Assembly: GCA_958450325.1 (NCBI GenBank)
Contig: OY288257.1
Span: 59,039,938 to 59,103,937, forward strand
Length of the DNA: 64,000 bases
Reading direction: 5' to 3'
Origin: Agrostemma githago
Taxonomy: Eukaryota; Streptophyta; Magnoliopsida; Caryophyllales; Caryophyllaceae
Part shown: piece by piece, positions 47,741-58,418 of the stretch
Layout of the letters: every line of letters begins with the position of its first letter
Position numbering within the stretch: position 1 is the stretch's first letter
Notes under the pieces: generated by a model
What the model saw: only the letters and a program-made list of their open reading frames with translations
What the model was told of the DNA's origin: nothing
The model's database searches: none
Made by a program: the position numbers and the translations under genes

Positions 47741-49448
47741 AGGGGGTTCTAATGAGGCCCTATATACTTGTTGAGTCCCTAAGTCCTCATCCCATCCGTT
47801 GGATGGGAGATGGATCAAGGGACGAGATAAATCGCTGTTTTAATAAAAAAAAAAAATATGAAGATACTGCATCCTACAAAATAGGAAGGTGAATATTCAG
47901 TAACGTAACATTCTCCATCATTCAATCATTCATTCCCTCTTTCATTCTGAATATACGTTTCATCCTTCTCTCGCCCATTCTTCTTCGTAGTTCTCTCGCC
48001 CATTCTTCTTCATCGTTCTCTCGCCCATTCAATCATCATTCATCAAAATCACATTCAGGCTTCATCATCTTAATCACGTCGCTGCCATTTATTTCAATAC
48101 CACGCAATCAATAACGCATTCAGTCAATCCGCTTCTACAATCAATAACCATTTATTTTCATCGCGCTGCTTGTGATTCAATCCGGCTTCTACTTCTCATT
48201 CAATGGCTGATTTGCAAATCGTGGAAAAAACAAACTGTGAGTATATATTGTAGTTTATAGTTGAAAGGATATGGATTCATTAAGATGATACTAAATTTTT
48301 AGTTTCTACTTTTGTACGTTGAACTATAGTAATGCTGCATTATTTTAGTTCAGATACTTTGTTACTTTAGTGTATAATGTCTGTTACTGTAGTGACAAAC
48401 TTCCATTACTTTAGATTGAAACGTCTATAATCGTAACGCATTAGTGTTGTAAAAAAAGATATTGTTTCCTATAATAGTGGGAGTCATTAATTAAGATGAT
48501 ACTAAACCACCATGCTAAATCATAAAGATATTGGGTTATTTTAGTTCACATAATGTGTTACTTTAGTGTAGAATGTCTGTTATTTTAATGTCAAAGCTTC
48601 ATTACTTTATGGTATGTTACTTTAATTCATAAATTTGTTACTTTAGTTCTCAGCATCAGTTATTGTAGCGCATTAAAGAGCTATTGGAATATATGTAACC
48701 GCCGTATTAAACTAATGATTAAAAAAAGATATTGTTTCCTATAATAGTGGGACGTGATTACCTACAAAATAGGAAACAAATAAAGAGATTAACTGCCCAT
48801 TCAAAGAAATATACTACTTCAAAATAACCTAGAAATCAAAGTACACGATTGCAGTCAACGAATCATAATAGACGTTAGGCCATTAATCTTCAACCTTCTG
48901 CCGCTGCAACATCTCCTTCTATGGCTGATATTCAACCTGTCAAAGAAACAAACTGTAAGTTTTTTGTTAGTGATTTATACTGTAGACGGAAGCAATTAAA
49001 ATGCTCCTTATTATTAGATTTTAAGCTCATTGTATGTAAACTGCATGTCATCACATACTTTTTAAATACGTGGATGAAATATGCGTGAAGTTATTTTGGT
49101 GCACAATATTCGTTATTTTAATGAACACTAGACCTTACTGTGAAGCCATACATCTGTTACTGTATGTCGATCTTATACGCATCTTCTGTTAATTTAATTA
49201 CCTCACTGCACTGTTTTGTTTTTCAGTTGATGCAGAAGCACACGAATGGTGCAGGGATGTAGGTGAGACTTTCACGCCATACCTAGGGCAGATATTCAAA
49301 GACCAGGAAGAAGCGGTAAACTTTTATAAAATCTACGCATTGGCCTGCGGGTTCGATGTGAGGAGGTACACAACAAAAAGATGGCGGGGTGGTGAGATTA
49401 AATCAAAGCTGCTAGAATGCAACAGGCAGAGTTTTTACAAAAAAAAAA
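47741..49448 (+). mobile_element. FAR1 element copy C, truncated at the poly-A tract
   Basis: Near-identical to the first ~1.7 kb of elements A and D: GGGGGTTCTAATGAGGCCCT left end, both alternative first exons (ATG at 48203 and 48921) and the FAR1 exon from 49227. It stops at the 10-A run (49439-49448), where Athila sequence begins. It keeps the ~41-bp stretch missing from copy A. Non-autonomous fragment. Confidence 0.9.
48203..49448 (+). pseudogene. FAR1 transposase 5' fragment (copy C)
   Basis: First exons at 48203-48236 (MADLQIVEKTN) and 48921-48954 (MADIQPVKETN), each with a GTRAGT donor, then the start of the FAR1 exon at 49227 up to the A run at 49439-49448. The DNA-binding domain is cut in half and the whole catalytic part is absent. 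LLVCN of copies A and D reads LLECN here, and GFY reads SFY. Confidence 0.85.
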
Positions 49449-49625
49449 CCCGATCTTTAATTTGATTAGAGATTAATTGTTTTCGTCTACACTTAGTTAG
49501 CATAAATTCGTTATTCTGATTCCCTTGGGTTCGACCCTTATTTCTACTATACTACGTTTTAGTATCTAAATTTAAGTGTTTATAAATTAGTAATTTGAGG
49601 CATACGACATTAGCCTGTCAAATTT

Positions 49626-49643
49626 TGGCGCCGTTGTCGGGGA
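49626..49643 (+). promoter_or_regulatory. Athila primer-binding site (tRNA-Asp type)
   Basis: TGGCGCCGTTGTCGGGGA is one base off the canonical TGGCGCCGTTGCCGGGGA used by plant Athila/Tat elements, and sits a few bases after the LTR end. Confidence 0.85.
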
Positions 49644-49745
49644 ATCGGTATTAATTATTTTTGTGTTTTCTAGTGTAGTTCTTAGTTTTTTTTTTTTTTT
49701 TATTATAGCTAATTTTATTTTATTTTATTTTATTTTGTGTAATTT

Positions 49746-52445
49746 ATGTATAATACCCGTTCTTCTAACTTGCACCTCGAGCCTTTCGACTCAGAGATTG
49801 AACGTACTTTTCACAGGTCACGAAGCATCGGAGAGGGAGCAATAATTATCGGAACGCAGGAATTCGAGGATCTAGAGTTTAATAACGATATTCTTGTTAT
49901 TCCAGAGGTGAACGAAGCTTCTTCCGAATCCGAAGACGAGTCGTATACCATGGCCGACACGATTAAGCAGCTGACGACACCCGATCTCGCACAACAACCT
50001 TTGTGCATCACGTACCCACCATTGGGTGCGAATGCCACTTTCGAATTGAAGTCGGGTTTGATCCATCAACTACCCACATTCCATGGCTTAAGCGATGAGG
50101 ACCCTAACAAGCACTTGTCAGATTTTCATATTGTTTGCTTGAGTATGAAACCGGCGTCCGTTACTGATGAGCAGCTTAAGCTAAGGGCCTTTCCCTTCTC
50201 ATTGAAGGATTCTGCGAGAGATTGGTTATATTACTTGCCACCGGCAAGTATTGATACATGGGTGAAGATGAAGAAGGCGTTCCTCGAAAAGTACTTTCCG
50301 GCGTCTCGAGCCTCCCAATTGAAGAAGCAGATTAGTAATGCGGAGCAACGGGATGGTGAGACTATGTACGAGTATTGGGAACGCTTTAAGAAGCTATGTG
50401 CTACATGCCCATATCATGGCTACGATCCTCAAGACCTTGTGATGTATTTTTGTGGAGGTCTTTGCGTGGAGGATGCTCGTACTGTGAATGCGCCATGTGG
50501 GGGATCAATCGTGAACAAGAGTCCAGATGCTGCTATAGAGGTTATCCAGGAGCTAGCTGAAAGCTCTCGAGATTTTTCTCGAAAATATAAACGGGGAGTG
50601 CATGCCGTAGGTAATTCATTATCTTCGAGTCTCGAACATAAAGTTGATAGCTTGACAAACCTTGTCCAAAATATGATGTTGGGGAAAACAAATCAAGTTA
50701 TGGTGTGTGGTATTTGTTCGAACGAAGGACATCCGAGTGAGCATTGTCCTCAAATGTATGAAGGTCAAGAGGAGGTGAACGGAGTGTGGGAAACCGGGCA
50801 AAACAAAAAATGGGATCCATACTCCAACACTTTCAATCTCGGATGGAGACATCACCCGAACATGAGGTGGAGGAATCGGGAAGGCGACCAAGAAATTAAT
50901 CAAGGTAATCAATTTGGTCAATCGAATCAACAATTATTTGCTAAGCAACAAGTAGCAAATACGGTTCCTACTAAACCTCCCCCTAGTAGTCAAATGTCCA
51001 CCGAGGACATGATACGTGCCTTAGTTGCTAATCAAGCTACAGTTACGAGTCAAATGTCCAATCTCCAAGCTACGGTTCTTCAAAATCACACGGAGAACAA
51101 AGCTAGCATTCAAAATTTGGAAATTCAAATGGGCCAAATGGCAACCGCCATTAGTAGGTTGGAGGCTCGAGATTCGGGGAAATTACCTAGTCAAACCATT
51201 CTTTCAAAGGAAAACGTGAGTGTGGTTTCTTTACGGAATGGGAGACAATTAGTGGAGGCCGACAAGCCGAAGAAGAAGGCCAAGGAAGCTATGGTTCAAG
51301 AAGAGGAGCTAGTAATCGAGGAAGGTGAGGAAACTCCGAATGTGCAAGATAAGGAGTTAATTACTCCTACCACACCGGTGTCGGAACCGGATGTTCCTTT
51401 TCCCGAAGCACTCAAGCGCACCCGTCGTTATGAGCACGACAAGGATATCTACGAGGTATTTGAAAAGTGCGAGGTAAACATTCCCCTTCTTAATCTTTTA
51501 AAGAGTATTCCTAAATATGCTAAATTCTTGAAAGAATTATGTACTATTAAAAGGAATAACAAATCGAAGGGAACTAAGAAAGGGAAGGTTAGTGAATATG
51601 TGTCGGCTATTTATCAAAATAAATTACCCCCTAAATGTGGCGACCCGGGCATGTTTACTATACCTTGCACCATAGAGGATACATTGTTTGACAAGTCTAT
51701 GTTAGATTTAGGAGCTTCCATTAATGTGATCCCTCTTTCTATCTACGAATCTCTTAGACTTGGTCCTATGAGGGAAACCGGGAAAATAGTGCAACTAGCG
51801 GATCGATCGAGTGTCTATCCCAAGAGAGTTGTAGAGAATGTCCTAGTTAAAGTTGATAAGTTGGTTTTTCCGGCCGATTTTTATGTCTTGGACATGGAAC
51901 ATGACCATAGTGCAACTCCTATCATTCTAGGACGACCGTTCTTAAAGACCGCAGGAACAAATATCGATGTCCCTAATGGTTCACTTAGCATGGAATTTGA
52001 GGGTAGAGTCGTTAAATTTGACATAAGTAAGCCTAGTTCCCACTCCCCGAAAGACAATACCTTGTGTCGTGTTGATATTTTTGATCATTTATCTCCGAAC
52101 TCACAAGAAGAAGTGGTGAAATCGGTTCCTAAACCGATTTCGTCTACCCCTTCTAGCAAGGAATTTTTGTTTCATGAGCATGTGCAGGAACCTCCTTCTA
52201 AGGGACCCAAGTGTGTCATTCTTTGGGAGTCGCGTAAGGACGCGGAGGTGAATAAAGGTAAAACGAGGTCATGTTTCGATCAATGGATGGTTCGAAAGAG
52301 CTCAAGCAAGCGTCCAACGGTCTTGCAATTTCAAAATGGAAAAGTGAAAGATGTAGTCGGCATAAGGCTTAAGCCGACTCGTGAAAAGAGTAATGAATCA
52401 GGCGTCGGGAGAAGCAAGCTCTCGGACATGACGATTTCTACCTAA
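49746..52445 (+). CDS. Athila gag-protease polyprotein
   Basis: An intact 899-aa frame. Retrotransposon gag domain around residues 130-240 (AFPFSLKDSARDWLYYLPP, FLEKYFPASRASQLKKQI), a CX2CX4HX4C zinc knuckle (CGICSNEGHPSEHC), a coiled, Gln-rich middle, and a retropepsin-like domain with the Athila-type active site LDLGASINVIPLSIYESL and a downstream PIILGRPFLKTAGTNID. The frame closes with a stop at 52445 and is followed by the Athila-typical GAGGCAACCC words, with no reverse transcriptase after it. It could encode particle and processing functions but not reverse transcription. Confidence 0.88.
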   Translation: MYNTRSSNLHLEPFDSEIERTFHRSRSIGEGAIIIGTQEFEDLEFNNDILVIPEVNEASSESEDESYTMADTIKQLTTPDLAQQPLCITYPPLGANATFELKSGLIHQLPTFHGLSDEDPNKHLSDFHIVCLSMKPASVTDEQLKLRAFPFSLKDSARDWLYYLPPASIDTWVKMKKAFLEKYFPASRASQLKKQISNAEQRDGETMYEYWERFKKLCATCPYHGYDPQDLVMYFCGGLCVEDARTVNAPCGGSIVNKSPDAAIEVIQELAESSRDFSRKYKRGVHAVGNSLSSSLEHKVDSLTNLVQNMMLGKTNQVMVCGICSNEGHPSEHCPQMYEGQEEVNGVWETGQNKKWDPYSNTFNLGWRHHPNMRWRNREGDQEINQGNQFGQSNQQLFAKQQVANTVPTKPPPSSQMSTEDMIRALVANQATVTSQMSNLQATVLQNHTENKASIQNLEIQMGQMATAISRLEARDSGKLPSQTILSKENVSVVSLRNGRQLVEADKPKKKAKEAMVQEEELVIEEGEETPNVQDKELITPTTPVSEPDVPFPEALKRTRRYEHDKDIYEVFEKCEVNIPLLNLLKSIPKYAKFLKELCTIKRNNKSKGTKKGKVSEYVSAIYQNKLPPKCGDPGMFTIPCTIEDTLFDKSMLDLGASINVIPLSIYESLRLGPMRETGKIVQLADRSSVYPKRVVENVLVKVDKLVFPADFYVLDMEHDHSATPIILGRPFLKTAGTNIDVPNGSLSMEFEGRVVKFDISKPSSHSPKDNTLCRVDIFDHLSPNSQEEVVKSVPKPISSTPSSKEFLFHEHVQEPPSKGPKCVILWESRKDAEVNKGKTRSCFDQWMVRKSSSKRPTVLQFQNGKVKDVVGIRLKPTREKSNESGVGRSKLSDMTIST

Positions 52446-53523
52446 CCTCCGTCACAGTCGAGCGAACGACTTTAAACAAAAGCGCTTCCGGGAGGCAACC
52501 CGCTTTGTAGATTTTTGTAAAATTTTATTTTACTGGTCATAGGTCGTAGTATTAATTTCGTTGTTTTTCTTAATTATTGTTTTTCTTAAACTTAGTTTTT
52601 ATTACTAACTTTTAATGTGTTAATAGGAGAAGAGCGTCCATTTTCCAGGAGATGGGGCGACTAGCATGGGTCCTGGGCGACTAGCATGGAAATTATCTCG
52701 TTATTTGAGCAAAAATCGAAGAATAAAAGGACGGATTCACAGGCATCCGCGCGAGTCGCGCGGACCCTATGCGACTCGCGGGCCTCTCTCCTCACGCAGG
52801 TCAGTTTTTTTTATTATAAAAAAAAAAAATTAAAAAATCAAAAAAATTCAATCAAGACACCGACTCCCTCTCTTCACTGCCTTTCTCCCTATTCCTATTC
52901 TAATTTTCCCCTAATTCTAAAACCCTAAATCAAATACTTTTCCCCCAAATCAATTTCAATCTCCTTCTTCCCTAAATCAAATTCAAATTCTTCACCATTA
53001 CCACCAATCCTTCCTCCTCACTTCAAATTTCAATTCAAGCTGTCGGTTTCTGCGTCAGTTCGTGCGTCGTCGGTTCCGTCATTGTCGTCGGTCGCCGTTA
53101 GTTGTCGTCGCTGCTCGTGGTCCGGTGGGTGGTCAGGCGAGTCGCGTGGGTATTGGGCGACTCGCGTGCGGGTCTGTCGTCTGGTTTGTCAGTCGATCGC
53201 CGGTGATATAGCTCCGGTAATAGGCAAGTCGTGGGTTGCGTTCTGTCTTCATATCTGTTCCGTCGGGTTTCATCTGGTGCTAGCTCCTGTCCAATTTAGT
53301 AAGTTTCCAACTCCCTTCTCTCACTCCCTCATGCGGTTTCTGTGCAACTACGCTGTTAGTGAACTATTGTTTGTGTGCTGTGTTGTCCTGAGTAGTCGGA
53401 GTACCGGTATTTGATACCGGGTTTGATTCGAGTCGTATTCTATCTCCGTCTCTCTGTCTGGTTGGTCAGTTTCGGTAGTGGTTCTGTCTCGGGTTAGATT
53501 TGGTTGTCTAAGTCTGTGTAGTC
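52446..53523. other. Athila internal non-coding spacer
   Basis: Between the two Athila frames. Contains CGCGAGTCGCG-like words four times (52750-53160), a C/T-rich stretch at 52860-53000, and no convincing reading frame. Confidence 0.5.
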
Positions 53524-54245
53524 ATGGCCTCAAAGAAGCAAAAAACGACCGCGGTTGATTATATGGGGTGTAAGAATTTGAGTGCGAAACAGAAAGCGGT
53601 ATGGCGCCAACTATTTGATCGGGTTGTTATGTCGACTAAGTTTGTCGATAATTTGGCATTGAGGTTGCTTGGGATAGTTGATGAGGTGTCTACGTTATTG
53701 ACTCGTATTGGGTTGGCAAGCTTTTACGATATGCACGCAGACACGTATAAGCGCTACACACTTGAATTCTTGTCCACTTTAGAAGTCCATCGTGATGACG
53801 ACCCCCCTCACATTACTTTTCATCTGGGAGACAAAGAACAAAATGTAGATTTCACAGAATTGAGGGAGGCATTGGGTATAGCACCAAGAGGGAGGGCGGA
53901 GTTTTTGACCCCTACTTCTCGAATGATGGATGCGTTTTGGTTGAAAATTGCCGGCCATGCATACGGTAACGTAGGGGCTAAGAATGCTGATATTCGTCAC
54001 CCCGCCCTTCGTTATGTTCACCGACTTTTGAACTCCACGTTTCTTTATAAAGGTGAACCGACCCATCTACCTAGGGCGGATTTGATGTATTTGTGGGCCA
54101 TGATGCCCGAATGTTTAGGAACCCCGGATTGGGTCGATATATTCTTGACTCATTGTGAGAAGCAACAGAAGGCGGTCTCGGGGAATATTTCGATGGGTGG
54201 TATGATTACTCTTCTAGCTCGGTATCTCGACATGCGTATCCGCAG
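53524..54245 (+). pseudogene. Athila ORF-1-like protein, truncated
   Basis: Starts MASKKQKTTAVDYMG and has the ATHILA ORF-1 family pattern: F-D-R-V-V-M-S-T-K-F-V-D, LLTRIGLASFYDMHADTY, LEFLSTLEVHRDDDPPH, and a later RADLMYLWAMMPE. The recognisable part ends near SMGGMITLLARYLDMRI (~54240); beyond it the frame runs into unrelated sequence and stops at 54273. Full ORF-1 proteins are longer, so the 3' end is missing. Function of this family is not established. Confidence 0.78.
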
Positions 54246-54506
54246 CTTTCACGACTTTCGCGACCTTGTCTAGCCTCGACGTCCAGCGCTCGATACCATT
54301 GACGTTATTCAGCCCATTTTCCAAGTCTGCATACAATACAAAACGTAAAACAACATACATACGATTAAATAAATACTGAGTATATATATATATTTTCATG
54401 TCGATCAACTTAATTAATTAATTAGCTTACAAATTGAATTAATAAAAGTATAGATGAGATGAAATGAGATGTTGATACTAATTACCAGGAACAGCAGCAG
54501 AGGGGG

Positions 54507-55382
54507 ACTACTTTTTACCGTCGGCGCTTTACTTCTTACCGTCGGCGTTAATTACGTAAAATGACGACTTTGTCCTTGATATTTATTCTCGAAATAATAT
54601 TACTTTAACATTTTATAGATTATCGATTTATTAAAACTCGATAATAAAACCGTCTTTTTCGAGTATCGTAATAAACCAAAACCGACTTCCTATATAATTA
54701 ATATATGAAATTACGCAAAATGACAAGTTCTCCTTTGCAATTAATTCTCGAAATATTATCACATTTACATTTTATAAAGTATCAGTTTATTAGAACTCGA
54801 TAATAAAACCGTTTTTTCGATTATTGTTACGCCTGTGATTTTAAAAAGTTAATTAGATTAATTAACGACTTAATACAATTTAATAAACATAATTAACAAA
54901 TACGAGTAATACGCAAATTAAATCCTAATTAATCTACGACAATCAAGATTTATTATACAAATCGATGCAAATTAAAAGAAAAAAAAATCCGGGAATGGGT
55001 CGGGTCGAGTGGATTTTTTGACCCACTCAAGGGTCGTATTATTTTCTCTATAATACTTGAAAGTTTGATATGAAACATAAAGTATAAAGTGGTGAAGTTG
55101 GTTACAGGGACAACTTTCATACAAGTGACTTGGGTTTGAATCCTCTTGTTTACACATTGAATTTATCTTTTGAAAATTTAAAAAGAGCTATTGAGGCGGA
55201 TCGAACCCACTGAACCACCATCAATCGGTTTTGGTTTATTACGATAATCAAAAAAGACGGTTTTATTATCGAGTTTTAATAAATCGATAATTTATAAAAT
55301 GTTAAAGTAATATTATTTCGAGAATAAATATCAAGGATAAAGTCGTCATTTTACGTAATTAACGCCGACGGTAAAAAGTAGT
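54507..55382. mobile_element. 876-bp MITE with ~160-bp TIRs
   Basis: The left arm starts ACTACTTTTTACCGTCGGCG and the right end is its complement; similarity extends through CGATAATAAAACCGTC (~54650 versus ~55255). The left arm contains a short duplicated TTACCGTCGGCG, and a diverged third copy of the arm interior lies at 54710-54830, suggesting internal duplication. No coding sequence; no clear target duplication found. Confidence 0.78.
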
Positions 55383-55689
55383 TGCGCTATGATGAAATAA
55401 ACCATCACCGTTGGAAGTGCTCTACCAATATTTTAAAACACGTCAAAGAATTGAAGGTGGGAAAAAGTTGCGGAAAAAGGGTCCCTTTTATTTAGCTTTA
55501 AACAAAAATACATAGTTGAACTCTCCTAGAAGCTAACTACTAGTCCTATTTCTCAGAAACATCCATTCTTATATAAAGGCAGCTCACCTGCCCTAAACTA
55601 GCCATTACTCTCTTCTCTCCATTACCGTCCATTACTTTTGGATGGTTTGGATTTGTTTCAAAACGATCCAACGGTGATCGGTTTTTGTG

Positions 55690-55726
55690 ACTTGTGAATT
55701 GTGAATTGTGAATTGTGAATTGTGAA
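55690..55726 (+). repeat. AATTGTG heptamer tandem repeat
   Basis: About five copies of GTGAATT in a row (55693-55726), upstream of the unrecognised gene fragment on the minus strand. Confidence 0.85.
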
Positions 55727-55927
55727 TGTAGACTATATAGTTCGCAAAGAGGGCGTACGTGAGGAGCAATATGGGTTCATTAGTAGTATGGTATAATTTT
55801 GCAGTCAAAAAAATTGTATTAACCACGTACAACATATATACACTTATGAACTTACGTATAAGTAATTATGAAACTTATTATTTACCTATGGCAATAGCAT
55901 TCGGAGTCGCCGGAGTGTTGCTATTGC

Positions 55928-55958
<31 letters not shown>

Positions 55959-56047
55959 GGTGGTGGTGGTAGCCATTTGAGCTGACGTTCTTGTAAGTTT
56001 TAAGACAGAGTTGTGTAGGTAAGTTGTCAGAATAAGGCTATGTAAGC

Positions 56048-57135
56048 CAGGGGCGGATCCAGAATTTGTTGTATGGTGTAGCAAATTTGTATTAGACACA
56101 TAAGGAAACTTTTAATTATTATTTTCTCTTATTATCGATTATTTGTAAAGTTTGTTACTTCGTATTTGTAATTTAAAAAATACTCCCTCCGGACACTATT
56201 TTTTGCCTCATTCCATTGAAATACTCCTCACAAATAATCATGGAATGGGGCGAAAAATATAGTAATCGCAGTACAAAAATACATTAAGCCTAGTACAAAA
56301 ATATATTGGGCTAGTAATACATAAATATACTACTCAATGTAAAAATATAGTCATCGTCATCTTTAGTCTTGATCATTATATTTAGAGCAAATTAAAAATT
56401 ACTCCCTTCAAAGTTGTGTTTATTAAAATTTACTCCCTTTTAAGATTTTTTTATTATTTAACGGCCAAAAAGATACAAAAGTTCAAAATTTGCTTGCAAT
56501 TGTAAACTCCGGCATGGTACTCCGGCGAAACTGGATTTTTTACCCTTTTTTTGCCTTTTAATACCCAAACTACCCCTGTCCCTTATATCCTATTGAAATC
56601 CCATAATTTTTTTCTAAGGTCGTATTGTTTGATTGTCGTTTTTTTGGACAAAAATTGATTGTCGAATTTCTAAGGTTTACGATTTAGAGTATTTGGGGTT
56701 TTTTCTGGGTTTGGGATTTGGAATGAAGATAGTGAAGGGGAAAACGAGGTTGAGTGAGGTGGTGGTACGCTGAGGGGCAATTCGGTCAACTTATTACTGA
56801 ATTTGCCGGAATTTACCAATGCAAGCAATTTTTGAACTTTTGTATCTTTTTGGCTGTTAAATAATAAAAAAATCTTAAAAGGAAGTAAATTTTAATAAAC
56901 GCAACTTTGAAGGGAGTAATTTCTAATTTGCTCTTATATTTACAATATTCTCTCATTTACGCATACGGTCAGATATATTTTTCTTTTTACTCTGAAATAC
57001 GATACATTAAATCTACAGAAATCACGTAAATCAAAAGATGAATAACAAAAAAATATGTACTTACCAAAATACTATATTCTCAAAAACTTTGGTGTAGCAA
57101 GTGCTACATCATTCTTGTACGTAGGTCCGCCCATG
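56048..57135. mobile_element. hAT-type MITE, 8-bp target duplication, with nested element
   Basis: Starts CAGGGGCGGATCCAG and ends with the imperfect complement (GGTCCGCCCATG). Flanked by ATGTAAGC on both sides (56040-56047, 57136-57143). GTGTAGCAA words occur near both ends. Its middle is interrupted by a 549-bp MULE-like MITE. No coding sequence. Confidence 0.88.
56385..56933. mobile_element. MULE-like MITE nested in the hAT element, 9-bp target duplication
   Basis: TIRs of about 115 bp, starting GAGCAAATTAAAAATTACTC on the left and complementary on the right with few mismatches. The 9-bp repeat TTATATTTA flanks it (56376-56384, 56934-56942). Being inside the hAT MITE it is the younger insertion. 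Internal sequence has no gene. Confidence 0.9.
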
Positions 57136-57221
57136 ATGTAAGCTGTGAGTAAGAGAATGTGATGTCGTGATGAGTATATATTTGAGAGGAGGGCTTGGGG
57201 AGTGGGGACCTTAAATATTGA

Positions 57222-57252
57222 TGTAGTTGTTGTTGTCGTTGTTGTTGTTGTT
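57222..57252 (+). repeat. (GTT)n microsatellite
   Basis: About ten near-perfect GTT units. Open frames across it are artefacts. Confidence 0.85.
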
Positions 57253-57527
57253 AATAGTAATATAGAGGCACTATTCATTTACTTGTGAGATAGCCTCAAC
57301 CTAGCCTCAACCTTAGAGGGTAATCTTAGTTAATTAAAATGGTTAACGTCATAACCTTTCTATTTTTAGAAAGTGTGACGTAATGTTGTTGTTAATGTAG
57401 TACTATTTGAAGACACCCAAGGATTTGGAATACTTTCCATTGTTTTAATCAGTTTTTGATGGTGTTGCTGCAAGCTCTATGTAAGAACACTACAAGAATG
57501 ACAGCATTTAGCAACCGGAAAAATCGG

Positions 57528-58070
57528 TCGGGAAGATACGAAATCGGTCGGTAAACACATTTACCGACCGCATTTTAAATATTTCCGACCGAATATCTAT
57601 AGTCGAAAACTATGGTCGGAAACAATAATTACCGACCGAATAACCCAGTCGATAAATCACCGACCGACCTACGGTCGGTAAATAGAATATTCGGTCGGCA
57701 ATTACATTTACCGACTGACAAAATCGGTCGGTATATTAAGGTTTACCGACCGACATATCGGTCGGAATTGTGATTATGCGGTCGGTGATAAAATATACCG
57801 ACCGAAATACGCGGTCGGTAAGTGTTGCCGACCAAGCCAAGGTCAGTACCTCCTGTGAAATGTTTGGTCGGGAAAAACTGAAATCGGTCGGTAATGCGGT
57901 CGGTATTTACGTTTTTTACCGACCGTTCCTGTTGGTCGGTAATGTGTACCGACCGTCTTTTGACAATATTTAGGTTATTTATAGCGGTCGGTAAAGACGT
58001 AATTTCGGTCGGTAAAAAAGTGAGGTCGGTCGGTAAATAAGTGAGGGCGGTCGGTAAAGTGAAGAAGGTC
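57528..58070. repeat. CGGTCGGT subterminal repeat array
   Basis: CGGTCGGTAA and its complement TTACCGACCG recur every 15-40 bp in both orientations, consistent with CACTA transposase-binding subterminal repeats. Confidence 0.85.
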
Positions 58071-58418
58071 GTTGGGTGTAGTTGTTTTGTTGTCCTCCGA
58101 TTTGCGACATACAAACCTGCATTCAAACTACATCATTCACTTCAACCTGCATCACTCAGAAACTACAACTCCTTAGACAATAAACTCCAATTTGTTGTCA
58201 TCGTATCATTCAAATCTTCCAACTCATTCAAACTACAACATCATTCACTTCAACCTTCATTCATTAACTTCATCCAATTCGTTCAGAATCCAACATCTCC
58301 ACAATTCATTCACATAAAACCATTCGATATCGTGGACATAGCTTTCTAAAATGTTTAACTACGTTGGAAGAGAAATCAAAGTTTACACAACTTAAGAGTA
58401 ATCAATTGGAGGTTCAAG

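Larger units (their letters stand above)
49449..54245 (+). mobile_element. Athila-type (Ty3) retrotransposon fragment
   Basis: The 3' part of an LTR (about 49449-49620, ending CTGTCA), a primer-binding site, a gag-protease frame, a ~1.1-kb non-coding spacer and an ORF-1-like frame. No reverse transcriptase, RNase H or integrase is present and no right LTR is found; the right junction is near 54245. It is either a deletion product or a non-autonomous derivative. Confidence 0.85.
54246..55976 (-). pseudogene. Unrecognised gene fragment split by a MITE
   Basis: On the minus strand: a first exon 55976-55886 (ATG, four threonine codons then ten asparagine codons, then SNSNTPATPNAIAIG) with GTAAAT donor; a short exon piece ending at ~54487 (reads PSAAVP) with GTAATT donor; and an exon starting at 54328 (DLENGLNNVNGIERWTSRLDK...) that ends at the Athila junction near 54246. 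Phases are compatible. A 876-bp TIR element (54507-55382) sits between the first two exons. I do not recognise the protein; the asparagine run is (GTT)n on the + strand. May be a 5' gene fragment severed by Athila. Confidence 0.4.

Noticed and set aside
53082..53414. 110-codon frame in the Athila spacer
   Set aside because: GC-biased spacer with GCGAGTCGCG words; no domain and no conserved start.
55878..56099. 73-codon minus frame extending upstream of the Asn run
   Set aside because: The part upstream of the ATG at 55976 crosses the border of the hAT MITE and is not conserved coding; only the part from 55976 is kept, with low confidence.
56181..56275. Stowaway-like MITE (CTCCCTCCGGACACTATTTT)
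   Set aside because: Only one good end and a weak partial inverted copy; not listed as a separate element.
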